A stretch of 64,000 nucleotides of DNA from Melieria omissa. Lineage: Eukaryota; Arthropoda; Insecta; Diptera; Ulidiidae. The notes beneath the pieces were generated by a model. The model saw nothing but the letters and a program-made list of their open reading frames with translations. It made no database searches and had not been told where the DNA came from. Positions within the stretch are counted from its first letter, which is position 1. Each line of letters opens with the position of its first letter. The translations under genes were made by a program, and so were the position numbers. The stretch lies in contig OZ020270.1 of assembly GCA_963971225.1 (NCBI GenBank), positions 25,059,689-25,123,688 of the forward strand, written 5' to 3'. Of the stretch, positions 1-9,657 are shown piece by piece.

Positions 1-261
1 GTTATTGCTTTTTTAGTATACATATACATAATTTTTAAACAATCCGACCAAAAAACAATGTCTGTCCATATAAGCTTCACCACCGCCTTTCCGCCCTTTC
101 CAGGTCGACGTTTTCGAAATCGCTTCTGTTTAAGGGTTGACTTTCTAAAATACAACTTTTGACCAAATTTCATCATAATAGCTCCAGCGGTTTGGGCTCT
201 GTGATGACAAGATAATATATAACCATATATATTCGATTTTTTTTTAACTATATATTTTTTT
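1..261. other. AT-rich sequence, no gene recognised
   Basis: No coding, RNA or terminal-repeat signature was recognised. The composition resembles the surrounding repeat debris. Confidence 0.4.
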
Positions 262-531
262 TTGAAACAAACACAAATTTTGAAATCAGCAGCTCAAAAT
301 GACTTAGACTGCAAATTTTCAGCGAATTTAACGTACTCCTTCTATTTTTGCCGCAATTTTGTATGGAGTCGAAGCACTGTGCGGCGCTTCAATTCTCACG
401 CAGAAGTAAAAAAATGGATCGATGATTGGTTTCAGGTAAAAGACGAAACTTTTTTTTGGCGAGGCATCCATAAATTGCCTGAGAGATGGGAAAAATGTGT
501 AGCTAGCGATGGCCATTACTTTGAAGAATAA
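262..531 (+). pseudogene. mariner transposase C-terminal remnant
   Basis: An 89-codon open stretch that ends in a block typical of the C-terminus of mariner transposases: SHAEVKKWIDDWF followed by DETFFWRGIHKLPERWEKC and a terminal YFE. In intact mariners this lies after the third catalytic Asp. The N-terminal half, the catalytic DD34D core and the 5' inverted repeat are absent, and the residues before RRFNSHAEV do not look like the family, so the fragment is out of frame or rearranged upstream. A stop follows directly after the conserved tail, as in real mariners. No matching inverted repeat was found. Dead fragment; subfamily uncertain. Confidence 0.7.
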
Positions 532-534
532 AAT

Positions 535-1138
535 TGTAATCATTTCCTCACAATAAACGTGTTTTTTTCAAAAATAATTATTACCGGTTTCATAGGCTCT
601 GTTTTGGTACTTTTCCAGTACAGATTTGCCAGTAACCAAAATCAGAAGTGCAAACAAGCTTACGCTCCCAAAAATGAATCCATTCAAAAAAGTAAACAAC
701 CAGAATTTTCTAAAAACATGCAAGTTTAATTCTTCTTTACACTAATGTGACTTGTCACATTCACAATACGCAAGAAAAATGTTGTAAATAAGAGGATAAA
801 GAAAGAAAAAGCTAATATAAAACCATCAGCATTTGTGAATTAAAACTATAGCGAAACTTAAATTATTGATAGTTATTACTCACACCGAATTTCACTTATT
901 TTGAATGGCCAAAACTTGAAGATTTACACATAATATGATTTGATGTACTTATATTGAACCAGAGAGATGACTTTTTTAGCAGGTTAGCCAGGTGATTTGG
1001 CAATTAAATGCGTTTTTAAGTTATTTGTCATAAATATTTTGTTCTTAGTTTTAAATTCAGGACACAGAATTATATTTAATACATAGATATTATTTATTTG
1101 ATTGAAAAAAGTCTGAACTAGTTCCTTGAAGTAATATA
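535..1138. other. AT-rich intergenic sequence
   Basis: No gene or element boundary recognised. The first 60 bases are probably the 3' end of the mariner remnant. Confidence 0.35.
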
Positions 1139-1240
1139 TTCAATCCCGAAAAAAATCCCGGGATCCCGGGATTGTGATTTTCAGTCCCGAAAATCCCGGG
1201 ATTGTAAAACTGGTCCGGGATTGCAATCCCTAGTATAAAT
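1139..1240 (-). repeat. possible hAT-type terminal region (CCCGGGATT motifs)
   Basis: The motif AATCCCGGGATT and variants occur about four times within 100 bp, including the palindromic run ATCCCGGGATCCCGGGAT. On the minus strand the block opens with TAGGGATTGCAATCCCGG, which resembles a hAT-type end (CAGGGATTGCAATCCCGG), but no partner end or 8-bp duplication was found. It may instead be a simple motif array. Confidence 0.3.
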
Positions 1241-1279
1241 ACATAAATGGAAAAATACAATACAATAATATTGACAACA

Positions 1280-1584
1280 TTAATTTCTAGGAGCTGCGTG
1301 GACGGCAGTGTTTAGCGATCTAAACACAGTCAATATGTCAGTGGAATTACGCAGTGCTTAAAAGGAGATCTTTTTAATAGGGGACCTAAAGCATCAAATT
1401 ACCGGTTCAAAGCTTCCCTCTAATGGACAGGTTCTGGCAGTTCTGTTCTATAATATTCGAGAAGTTAATTTAAGTGTCAATGAAAGCGCTGATGTTATTA
1501 GTGCATTATTAACTGGGAAAAGGCACGTATACCAACTAAATCTTACTGTGTTAAAACTGTGTTAAAAAACTAGTTTACTTGTAC
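1280..1584 (+). pseudogene. N-terminal part of unclassified transposase X, cut off by P1
   Basis: In one frame this stretch reads ITGSKLPSNGQVLAVLFYNI then REVNLSVNESADVI, a block I associate with uncharacterised transposon proteins of arthropods and cnidarians whose central part carries the DTTASNTG and CRHH motifs found here at 6.8-6.95 kb. The frame continues into LVYLY at the P1 junction and resumes after P1 (from 6214) with QVWRDLQKN. So P1 sits in the X coding region. No family name can be given with confidence. Confidence 0.55.
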
Positions 1585-1647
1585 CACTAAGCAAATAAAC
1601 ACATAGAGGTACCACGCAGTACAAAATTTTTCGGTCACGCAAATCTA

Positions 1648-1665
1648 GCACAGTAGGTCCCACAC
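1648..1665 (-). promoter_or_regulatory. P subterminal motif (left)
   Basis: AGCACAGTAGGTCCCACAC, the inverted counterpart of GTATGGGACCTACTGCGCT at 5967-5985 and 6137-6155. Position inside both ends matches the internal inverted repeats that help bind transposase in P elements. Function inferred. Confidence 0.4.
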
Positions 1666-2401
1666 GTATTTCGGCTATACGAAGTTTTGTCGCTGGCTTC
1701 GTCAAACTTCAATTTTCTAAGTTTATCTTCATCCTTTGTGGGATGTTCGACAAGGAACATCAATTGCGAGCTGTGCTGTGCTACTTGGCACGAGACGGCG
1801 CGCCGCGGCGTATCGTTTGCAAATTCGAATATGCGAGGGTGGGTGTCCGTGTGAAAATAAATGTGCGTGTTGCTTGTGTATGCGCTGAGGCGAATGAAAA
1901 CAATACGAGCAACTGCACAAGATGAAAAGCAAATTGAATTTCCATGGCTTTCGGTTCTGCTATGAATAATGAACCATGTGAATTCGCAAAGTCGTACAGT
2001 AGAGTGTGCGTTCCTATTGATAAAAAATTAAAACCATGAATTTCTGCTGTGCAATGATGGCATTCATGTAGGCTACGTTGCCTTCTGGCCTAATAAAATT
2101 CATACCGATAAATTTTTCAAATTCATATATTAACAGCAACATATTATTTATTATTATCATTTCCTTAAAATTTATATTATTTAGCAGTTTTATGTGTTCT
2201 TTAGTATTTTTATTTTATTCTTATTTTTCGTTTTACTTGCAATTTGCTCCCTTTACCAAGTGCAATTTTTTCTTAGTAAAATTATTAAAGAGTAATCTAA
2301 TATAAATTGCTCATGTTCCCAACAAGTAGACGGTACTGAAAATCACATTTTGTATTCATCTACTTTTGTTACGTTTGCAAAACAAATTGTACAAAAGCTT
2401 T

Positions 2402-3325
2402 TTATATTGGAGGAATAAGGGGTTGCCTTAAAAAACGTATGAAATGTGTTGTAAAAGATTTTTGAAACAAAAAAAATGAGTCGATTGGAGCTTTTAGTTT
2501 TAGACTACTGTTAAAATAGTTGAAATTTCGTATAGTTGTAATAGTTGAAATAGTAAACATTTCGTTTCTTTGTAAATTACAAAGCTTATCTTTTATTAAC
2601 TTTTTGCAGTTATGACAGTCAAATTTTTCAATAGTTTTCATCAATATGAAACCAGAGAAATAACGAAGGGAACCATCACTCATATGTTCATTTTTTATAA
2701 TCCCTAAGGCATTTGAAGAATTCGCTTTCTCTGCATCAAATATGTCCTTTGATAAGCAAAATTCTTCACCGCACTCTTGATTTATAGCATTTTGAGTTTC
2801 ATTGTCAATTTCAAACAAACTGGTATTATTGTCAATTGTTATAAATGAACCTTCGTCAGTTGGTTCACAATTGGAGGTTCCTGCCTGAAATACTATTATT
2901 TTCATTGAGATCATTTTCGCAAGAATTTGGTCAAACTCAAAAAGTGAAGGATTATTGTTTGTAACTCCTCTTTTTCTTACCAAATAAAAAAGATTTTCAA
3001 GCGGGTCTTGATTAAGTCTTGATAATAAAAGAAAATTGGATTTTTCCGCCTAGATATCTTGTGAAACAGACAAAACTGAAGTAATTGATAAAACTATACC
3101 ATTTAAACAGTATACAGTTTTAGGATACTGACAACTTTTGACATAGTTTTTCATTTCCTTCAAATAATTTTGGATATTGTTATTCTCACGAAGAGCTGAT
3201 CGGAAAGCATTTTTATCAAAAAGCACATGGCTATTCAAACAATCAAAAAGTCTGTTTATTTTTTCGATAAATATAGCTGTGGACAAAGCTTTTTCTTTGC
3301 AATCATTATAATAGCCCATTTTCAA
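2402..3325 (-). pseudogene. P1 transposase, C-terminal part
   Basis: Two open blocks on the minus strand (3325-3050 and 2983-2402) match copies P2 and P3 over their lengths. The second includes NNNPSLFEFDQILAKM, GTSNCEPTDEGSF and a Cys-rich piece FDCHNCKKLIKD before the stop. They are the distal part of the P transposase, downstream of the RNase H-like catalytic region. The blocks are separated by stops that may be introns or decay. The gene is already broken upstream by a SINE and a THAP frameshift, so this copy cannot make a full protein. Confidence 0.7.
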
Positions 3326-3426
3326 CCAAAGATTTTATGGCTGCGGATACAGTATGGCTAAATATTTGAGTTGCGTATTTAACCTTCATTTTTTCAAATG
3401 AATTAGGATAAATATGTTTTGTTGTC

Positions 3427-3690
3427 ACCCGTGTTGTGCGTGTGAATTTGTACGCGGGTGGAAGGGACCTACAGTTTTATGCCGGTTCCGAACGGCAGGT
3501 TGGGAGCTTTTTCATAGGCAATTTTTACTCTCAGAGGTTTGTCATTTCCAGCTGAGAGGACAGCCACCGAAAGAGAAAACGAGTTTCCCGTTATTTTTTT
3601 TTAGGTGTTACTACATGCAGTATTCGAACTTACGTCGCTCTGCATTCGACTCGATGGACCGCGCACTAACCAACTGAGCCACGGCGGCTG
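3427..3690 (-). mobile_element. tRNA-derived SINE (family A) inside P1
   Basis: Minus-strand head GCCGCCGTGGCTCAGTTGG carries an A-box (TGGCTCAGTTGG); about 55 bp on, AAGTTCGAATACTGC fits a B-box. The body includes CTGAGAGTAAAAATTG, GTTCGGAACCGGCAT and TGTAGGTCCCTTCCACCCGC. The 3' end is truncated compared with the copies at 21125, 29869 and 45239. Flanking P sequence shows a duplicated ATGAATTGGAT-like stretch on the head side; the shared insertion site with P2 suggests this SINE predates the split of P1 and P2. Confidence 0.8.
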
Positions 3691-5228
3691 CCAATTCATG
3701 TAATTCATCCAATTCATATAACCTGCAAATAATTGACCAAGAAATTTGTCCATCAGGCGAAATGATATCATTTCGTGTTAAAATATTTCTTAGTGATTTT
3801 ATTAGATGGGGAACATCGTACAATGCATAAATTGTTTTCGAATCTACGACGGTAAAAGGCGATTCAGACGTTATTGCCAATTTAGCGAATGAAGATCTGT
3901 TGTTTGACCCTTGATCACACACAATTGCCCTTACGTTTATACCCAGTTTTTGAGAAATTTTTATATTATTTTTTATAATTTCTTTAAGTTCATTTGACGT
4001 CAAGCCGGTAGAAGAAGCGTAATAGCTCAAAACGTATTTCCAATTTGAATACAGCCCCCTTAGCATAAAAACGCAAACTTGACCAGTGAGTTGGATTTTT
4101 CTTTCGGTTCCATCATCAACAAAGCCCACAACTTCATCATTAAACAGATTGTACTGTAAATGTTTTCTGACTGAAAGTTCATCGAACATTAAAATAGCTT
4201 TTCGTTCGTCGATATTCATAACTTGAAAAATTTTTTCAAGCGTGCTAAACAATTTTTGGCTTATGCCTGGCTGCAATGATTTTATTGGAGCCCATCTTAG
4301 CAACGACGTTTTAGAAGGTAAATTTAATTTCAGTTCGTCCCTTAGGAATTGGTAAGAAGCTGCAGAATAAAAGAACATGCTTTGTGCTATAACTTTTTCT
4401 TTTTCTTGCCAAAGAACTCGTTTCTTTAGTAACATTTTACAAAATGTGGCAGTATTATCGGACAAAGATTTCTTAGCGACAAAATCATCAACTGCCTGTT
4501 CCATATTAGTCGCTTTTACTTTTTTGTTTCTTTTATACTTATTCGAAAGCAAATTTTTCTGTAATTTTACAATCTTTCTCTTTTGGTCATAAATAATTTT
4601 TTTTTGTTTTTGAATTTCACCGCATGCGTCCCAATATTTCTTTCTGTAAAAAGCTTCGCTTTGTTCCCTTTTTAAACAATAAGTGCAGTATTGGTCTTCT
4701 TCATCTTTTTTATTTCCGTTCCCAAATTTTTGGACAAATTTTTCCACGCATTATTTCTGCAAGGATCCTCAAAAGCCAAAAAATCTGCAATATCTCCCAC
4801 AGTGTCCATTGAAGAGTCTGACAAATGTATTGGATCACCACAATTTTTAAATTCTGCGAAAGGAAGTGCTTGACGTTGAATCGGAACATATTGATCAATT
4901 TCATCCTCTATTTCATTGAAATCAAATAAATGGGGAGCTCTCTGTGTTACTTTGGGAAGTTATTTTTTAGGTTCAGGTTGAGAGTTGGTATCGCGTTCTT
5001 TTCAGAAGTCTGTTACCAATAAACTTAGGTTCAAAATGGTTATCACAAATAAATGCCTTGTCGATATTTTCATCTATTTTGAGATTACATTTTACGATCC
5101 ATTTATTTCTGAAATTTAAAAAGCCGAACTTTAAGGGCCCCGAACTCATTCCTATAGTTCCTTTGACAGGAAAAAATAGCGCATTTCTTGTTATTTTTAT
5201 GCTTTTTGTCGAAATTACTTATATTCAT
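3691..5228 (-). pseudogene. P1 transposase, THAP and central part
   Basis: The start is at 5228 by comparison with P2 and P3. The N-terminal THAP zinc finger (C-x4-C ... CDNHF) is damaged: about 17 bp are missing after the RLFKF motif, shifting the frame. Further on, the blocks 4904-4710 and 4747-3691 encode the central region, with DEEDQYCTYCLKRE, a Lys-rich coiled stretch, FAKLAITSESPFTVVDSKTI and YDVPHLIKSLRNIL, characteristic of P transposases. The gene is expected to be multi-exon. The last codons of the 378-codon frame run into the SINE. Cut-and-paste transposase, nuclear; this copy is dead. Confidence 0.8.
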
Positions 5229-5324
5229 GATAAAAACTTGATGACGTTAATACGAGTAAAATCAAGTCAAGTTTCAAAAAAAGGGTCGTCAACAAAATTG
5301 TTTAGGGATTCAACCATGTCAGAA

Positions 5325-5715
5325 TTCGCTTAAATGTTTAAATTTAAACAAATTGTTTGGGATTCAACCACGTCAGAATTCGCTTAAATTTTTAAATTTA
5401 AACAAATAGTTTGGGATTCAACCACGTCAGAATTCGCTTAAATTTTTCAATTTAAACAAATTGTTTGGGATTCAACCACGTCAGAATTCGCTTAAATTTT
5501 TCAATTTAAACAAATTGTTTGGGATTCAACCACGTCAGAATTCGCTTAAATTTTTCAATTTAAACAAATTGTTTGGGATTCAATTTTAAATTTAAACAAA
5601 TTGTTTGGAATTCAACCACGTCAGAATTCGCTTAAATTTTTATATTTAAACAAATTGTTTGGGATTCAACCACGTCAGAATTCGCTTAAATTTTTCAATT
5701 CAAACAAATTTTTCA
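5325..5715. repeat. 54-bp tandem repeat in P1, about 7 copies
   Basis: Unit of 54 bp built around GGGATTCAACCACGTCAGAA, TTCGCTTAAATTTTT and TTTAAACAAATTGTTT. One unit is shortened near 5580. It lies between the transposase start and the right end. The same array has about 12 units in P2 and about 4 in P3. Confidence 0.9.
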
Positions 5716-5966
5716 AATCAGTTAACGCAAGGCATACGAAAACACGCAACCAGACAGCGCAACGGTTAGATTGATAATGAGCTATTCTCAGCAAATTTGT
5801 TGAAGCGAAAGCGATCGCCAACGAAAAAAGGTATACACACAAAAAATAAGCGCGATCAAGTGAAATTGTGTTGTTGCTTTTGTTGGCATTTTTGGTGGTT
5901 TATTATTTCATTGCGTGTGAAGGCAACGCACACAATTTTGCGAATGTTTTCGATTAGCCGAAGTGC

Positions 5967-6155
5967 GTATGGGACCTACTGCGCTGAAAGCAAGGCGCAT
6001 AACAGCAGCAATAAGATCATCAAGCGCACAGTTGATGTGCGACTGACCACATCAACATAAAGCAAATTATGAAAGCTGACTTCGAATTGAGAAGTTTGCC
6101 GAAGTCATCGCGAATATGTTCGAATAGCCTAAGTGCGTATGGGACCTACTGCGCT
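5967..6155 (+). promoter_or_regulatory. P subterminal motif pair (right)
   Basis: GTATGGGACCTACTGCGCT occurs at 5967-5985 and again at 6137-6155, each preceded by AGTGC. They mirror the motif at 1648-1665. Candidate transposase-binding or internal inverted repeat sites; the spacing of 170 bp also marks a local duplication. Confidence 0.4.
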
Positions 6156-6206
6156 GGTACGCAAATTTGTGCGAGTTGACACCTCTATGTGTTTATTTGC
6201 TTAGTG

Positions 6207-7967
6207 CTTGTACCAAGTTTGGAGAGATTTGCAGAAAAATTTAAATAACACTCAAGGCGTGTTTGAGCAGCGTTGGCAAAAAACTGGCCGAAAAGGAGGA
6301 AAAGGGTTACCTTAGAAACATTGACGAGCAAAAGCGACGTGATAAATATCGGGCATCCTTAACTCCTTCAACACCTTACTATGAACCATACCAGAGAATT
6401 TGTCTTTTGAATCTGAAACAGGGGATTTTCAAGAAAACTTGCCCATCTCTATCGAGAGCACATAATCTAGCATTCTATGAGGACAAATTTCATAACTCCG
6501 AAATTAGTGGCAGCTTTAGAAAGGTGGAATCAACTATAGAAGCGCTTAGACTTAACACTGACGAATATCCTAGAAGTAAGTCCTCAATTCAAAGAATTCG
6601 TACAGAAAAGTGAAAGAGCGCGCAGAAGCTTTACAAGTTGATTTTCAAAACGAGATTCCGGATACTGTAACTGTCCACTGGGATGCCAGCTTTAGATACA
6701 CGAAAATCTAAAGATAGTTATTTCGTACGATCATAAAGACCAGCTCATCGCTGTGCCACAAGTAGAGAACTCTTTAAGAAGCGAACTAATACAGGCAGTT
6801 TGGAACGCTATGATTAGAATCTTGAAGACATAGTGCAGATTCTCTGCTGTGATACTACTGCTTCCAATACAGGTCGTATTAATGGTGCCTGTGTGCATCT
6901 CGAACAGAAAATGAATAGAGAAATGCTTGTTTTTGCTTGCCGGCATCACGTCTATGAGTTGGAATCAAGCTTGAAGCCAAAATTAGCCAAGTCAGTACGA
7001 GCCCTGACATTCCACTGTTTCAAAAGTTCCGAGAAAACTGGAAAAATGTTGATTCCGAGAGGATGCAGAGCTATACAGAAAAGCTAGCATGCCAATATGT
7101 TTCAGAAATTAACAAACTGATACACTTTTACCGATCTGAATTAACTAAAAAGATTGCTAGAGATGACTATCGTTAGTTAATAGAGGTTTCAATAATATTA
7201 CTCGGCGGAGTTAGAGAGAAGAAATTTAAGATTCGGCCTCCATGCGCCATGCATTAAGCTAGATGGATGGCAAGAGCACTTTATTCATTGAAAATAACTT
7301 TACTTAGCTCTCAATTCAGAATTTCGAACAAGGTAGCTCTATTGGACGGGTGCCTATTGATCGTGACATCCTACGTAAAGCCTTGGCTGCAATGCACTTT
7401 AGCGGTACGGGCACCACACTAGGATTTATGCTTTTTGAAGACCATGAGAACTTACGAAAGAATCGACAAAAGGATCTCAAAAGCAGCACTCAACAACCCA
7501 CGGTAAACGGTACATCCCATCGAAGGAAGAACTATGGGACCCACTTTTCGGTTAGTAGAAGTAGTAGTAAAAATATTTGTTTTCTTTTATAACTTTGTTT
7601 AGATAACTTATTTCTATATTTTTCAATTTCAGAGAAAAGCATTGATGATTTTGTTTCAATTAAAAGCATCGACTCAAAATTGATGACAGTTTCCTCAACG
7701 AATGTCCTGCTTCATGGTCGTATAATACCTCGTTTCAATACGCTAAAAAAAGGTGATGGCACTGGGAGCAGTTAACGATGCGGCTAAAAGTCGGTTAAGT
7801 TAATGCAAGACTTCCATGGCTTAATTACTGTGGTAGAGGAAAAAAGCAATTTTTACTACGTTGCGTACAAGAACAAAGACAGGTATATCCGGACTGCAAA
7901 AAGCATACCTTAAAAAAAATTTAGTAAATAATGTTCTTTTAATGATAAATACTTAATAATTATTATA
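6207..7967 (+). pseudogene. unclassified transposase X, central and C-terminal part
   Basis: Continues the frame broken by P1. Recognisable blocks in order: QVWRDLQKN (6214), RTEKVKERAEALQ (about 6600), TVHWDASFRYTK (about 6670), ILCCDTTASNTGRINGACVH (6838-6900), MLVFACRHHVYELESSLKPK (6921-6980), MARALYSLKITLLSSQF (7266-7320), MPIDRDILRKALAAMHFSG (7350), and LMTVSSTNVLLHGRIIPRFN (7680-7740). Several stops and frameshifts occur, and a possible intron lies around 7560-7630. An inverted second copy lies at 41577-43446. I recognise the motif set as belonging to uncharacterised transposon-like proteins, but cannot assign a superfamily. The acidic residues in WDASF and CDTTASN are plausible catalytic positions (inference). 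Confidence 0.6.
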
Positions 7968-8394
7968 TGTGGGACTGGGAACAGACAAGTGCGACCCTGC
8001 ACAACGGACAGACCAATGCGACCCTGACAGACGAATGACGAGACAAGGCGGACGGGACGCTCGTACGAGCAAACGAGGACGACAACGATATAGTTAGCGG
8101 GCAACCACGGCGCTAGACCCTACGGTCAGGGTCCGAGAATATGCCCGTGGTAAGGCATGCCTGTCGTAAGAGGCGACTAAAATCCACCCGTGTGGAGTTG
8201 CCTGATCTCCCATCGGACGCGTCCCTAGGTGGCGGATAGGGGGCCCTTGGTGGACAAACGACGTCACTTCGGTACCCTTGGAGGGACAGGAGTCATGTCT
8301 GTTGCGTCCGCCACAATGATGGTATAGGGTATGGGTACCATCCGCGGACCAAACTGGCTAGGGAGGAGTCCCGAACTAAAACCGTTCTTTGGCA

Positions 8395-9657
8395 ATGGAA
8401 AACGAAATGGATACTACTCCAGGTGGAATCCACATAGGTGGCAATCCACCCGCTTCGGCGGCAGGGGCAAGGATTCTGGAGGCCCCAACCATTGCTCAAG
8501 TCTCCCGCCTTTACCGGCGGGAGCGCATCCTGGAGGAAAGCGGGGTCGTTACCACGATCTCCTCTTCTTCGGAGACGGATGATTCCAAGGAGCCAGAGGG
8601 CCTGCGTCGGGAAGCTGCCACGGTGGCTGAACGACCTCCCAGTGGTTCTAAGGAATCAAAAAAAAGGAGTAAGGCGAGGAGGATCAGAAGGAAGCGGATG
8701 GCTATGCGCCGGCTTGAAAAGGCAGGCGACACGGCCGACCCTCCGGAACCCGTGTCCTCCAAAAGACCCAGGTCGGCTGAGGTAACACCCACCGAAGCCA
8801 CTGGTCCGGCGGAGATCACGGAGGTCTCCAAATCGTCCGGCTCGCGAGGCAAGCGGATGAAGACTGCAGCCGAAAACAGCACACCTACCTGCCCTGCAAC
8901 TGCTGTCGTCAGGTGCGCCACGGCCCCCAAAGGCACGAGCGTAACCCCGGCAGGAGCCAAAGCGGCGGAGAAGTGTGTTGCCAGTAAGCCGCGGAATGTC
9001 CAAAGCCTCCGACCCAGCACGTCTGCCTGCCCGGCGAAACCTTCGTCAGCGGAGGGCGGCGAGCTGGATCTTCGCCCAAGCACTTCCAAAGGTGCGGCCA
9101 AGCCATCGTATAGCGAGAAGGCTGCCGGCCCGCGGCCGATGGCAGTGATTGGGAAAAGGGGCCCTGACCACAGGTTGACTGATGCAGAACTCGACTTCTG
9201 CAAAAGCCAACTGATGCGTCGGGTTATTGCCTCCGGTCCTGAGGCCAATGCGAAGGGCTATGAGACAAAAGACGGCACTATATTGGTGTCGTGTGCGTCT
9301 CAGGCCAACTTTGACTGGATCAGGAACGCAGTCAATAAGTTGCCTCCTAAGGGGACCACTCGCTTCGCGGTCTACGAAGGCGAGGTCGAGTCCCTCAGGA
9401 AAGCCATCTGCTGGATACCGGACCCTGACCTGTCCACAGCGGATGTGCTCTCCTGTCTGCGTGCCCAGAACCCAGGCATCGACACTAGGCTTTGGCGTGT
9501 TCTCCACCACCGCAAGAGTACCAACCGGGAAGGTAAGGAAGGTGCTTCTCTTGTGGTGAGAATCGATGAAGCCTCTGCTGATGTCCTGGGCTCCCGGTAC
9601 GGGACCTGTCTCAGTCTCTTCTTTGGGACTGTCAGTTTTTGTGTCTATCCCAAATAG
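8395..9657 (+). CDS. LINE ORF1 (gag-like nucleic acid binding protein)
   Basis: About 420 codons, open, with ATG at 8395. The N-terminal half is low complexity, rich in Ser, Pro, Ala, Lys and Arg, with clusters such as KKRSKARRIRRKRMAMRR that could bind RNA or act as a nuclear signal. The C-terminal half (from about residue 270) carries LTDAELDFCKSQLMRRV, NKLPPKGTTRFAVYEGE and SRYGTCLSLFFGTVSF, as in ORF1 proteins of LOA/R1-type elements. No CCHC knuckles are seen, unlike many ORF1 proteins of this type, so the C-terminus may be shortened. The stop at 9657 overlaps the start of ORF2. Confidence 0.75.
   Translation: MENEMDTTPGGIHIGGNPPASAAGARILEAPTIAQVSRLYRRERILEESGVVTTISSSSETDDSKEPEGLRREAATVAERPPSGSKESKKRSKARRIRRKRMAMRRLEKAGDTADPPEPVSSKRPRSAEVTPTEATGPAEITEVSKSSGSRGKRMKTAAENSTPTCPATAVVRCATAPKGTSVTPAGAKAAEKCVASKPRNVQSLRPSTSACPAKPSSAEGGELDLRPSTSKGAAKPSYSEKAAGPRPMAVIGKRGPDHRLTDAELDFCKSQLMRRVIASGPEANAKGYETKDGTILVSCASQANFDWIRNAVNKLPPKGTTRFAVYEGEVESLRKAICWIPDPDLSTADVLSCLRAQNPGIDTRLWRVLHHRKSTNREGKEGASLVVRIDEASADVLGSRYGTCLSLFFGTVSFCVYPK

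Larger units (their letters stand above)
1585..6206 (-). mobile_element. P-type transposon, copy P1 (4622 bp)
   Basis: Ends are inverted repeats beginning CACTAAGCAAATAAACACAT (left, 1585) and the reverse complement of the same (right, ending 6206). A 7-bp target duplication CTTGTAC lies at 1578-1584 and 6207-6213; one extra matching base makes an 8-bp reading possible, and 8 bp is what Drosophila P elements make. Transposase lies on the minus strand. Subterminal motifs of the type GGGACCTACTGCGCT occur near both ends, and a 54-bp minisatellite lies just upstream of the gene. A SINE interrupts the gene. Inserted in transposase X. Confidence 0.85.

Noticed and set aside
1743..1925. Small Cys-containing protein in the P1 3' region
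   Set aside because: The stretch is non-coding P sequence repeated in P2 and P3 with frame-breaking changes.
8511..9248. 245-codon minus-strand frame opposite LINE ORF1 as a gene
   Set aside because: It is antisense to a clear ORF1 and has no family resemblance; it results from GC-rich codon bias.
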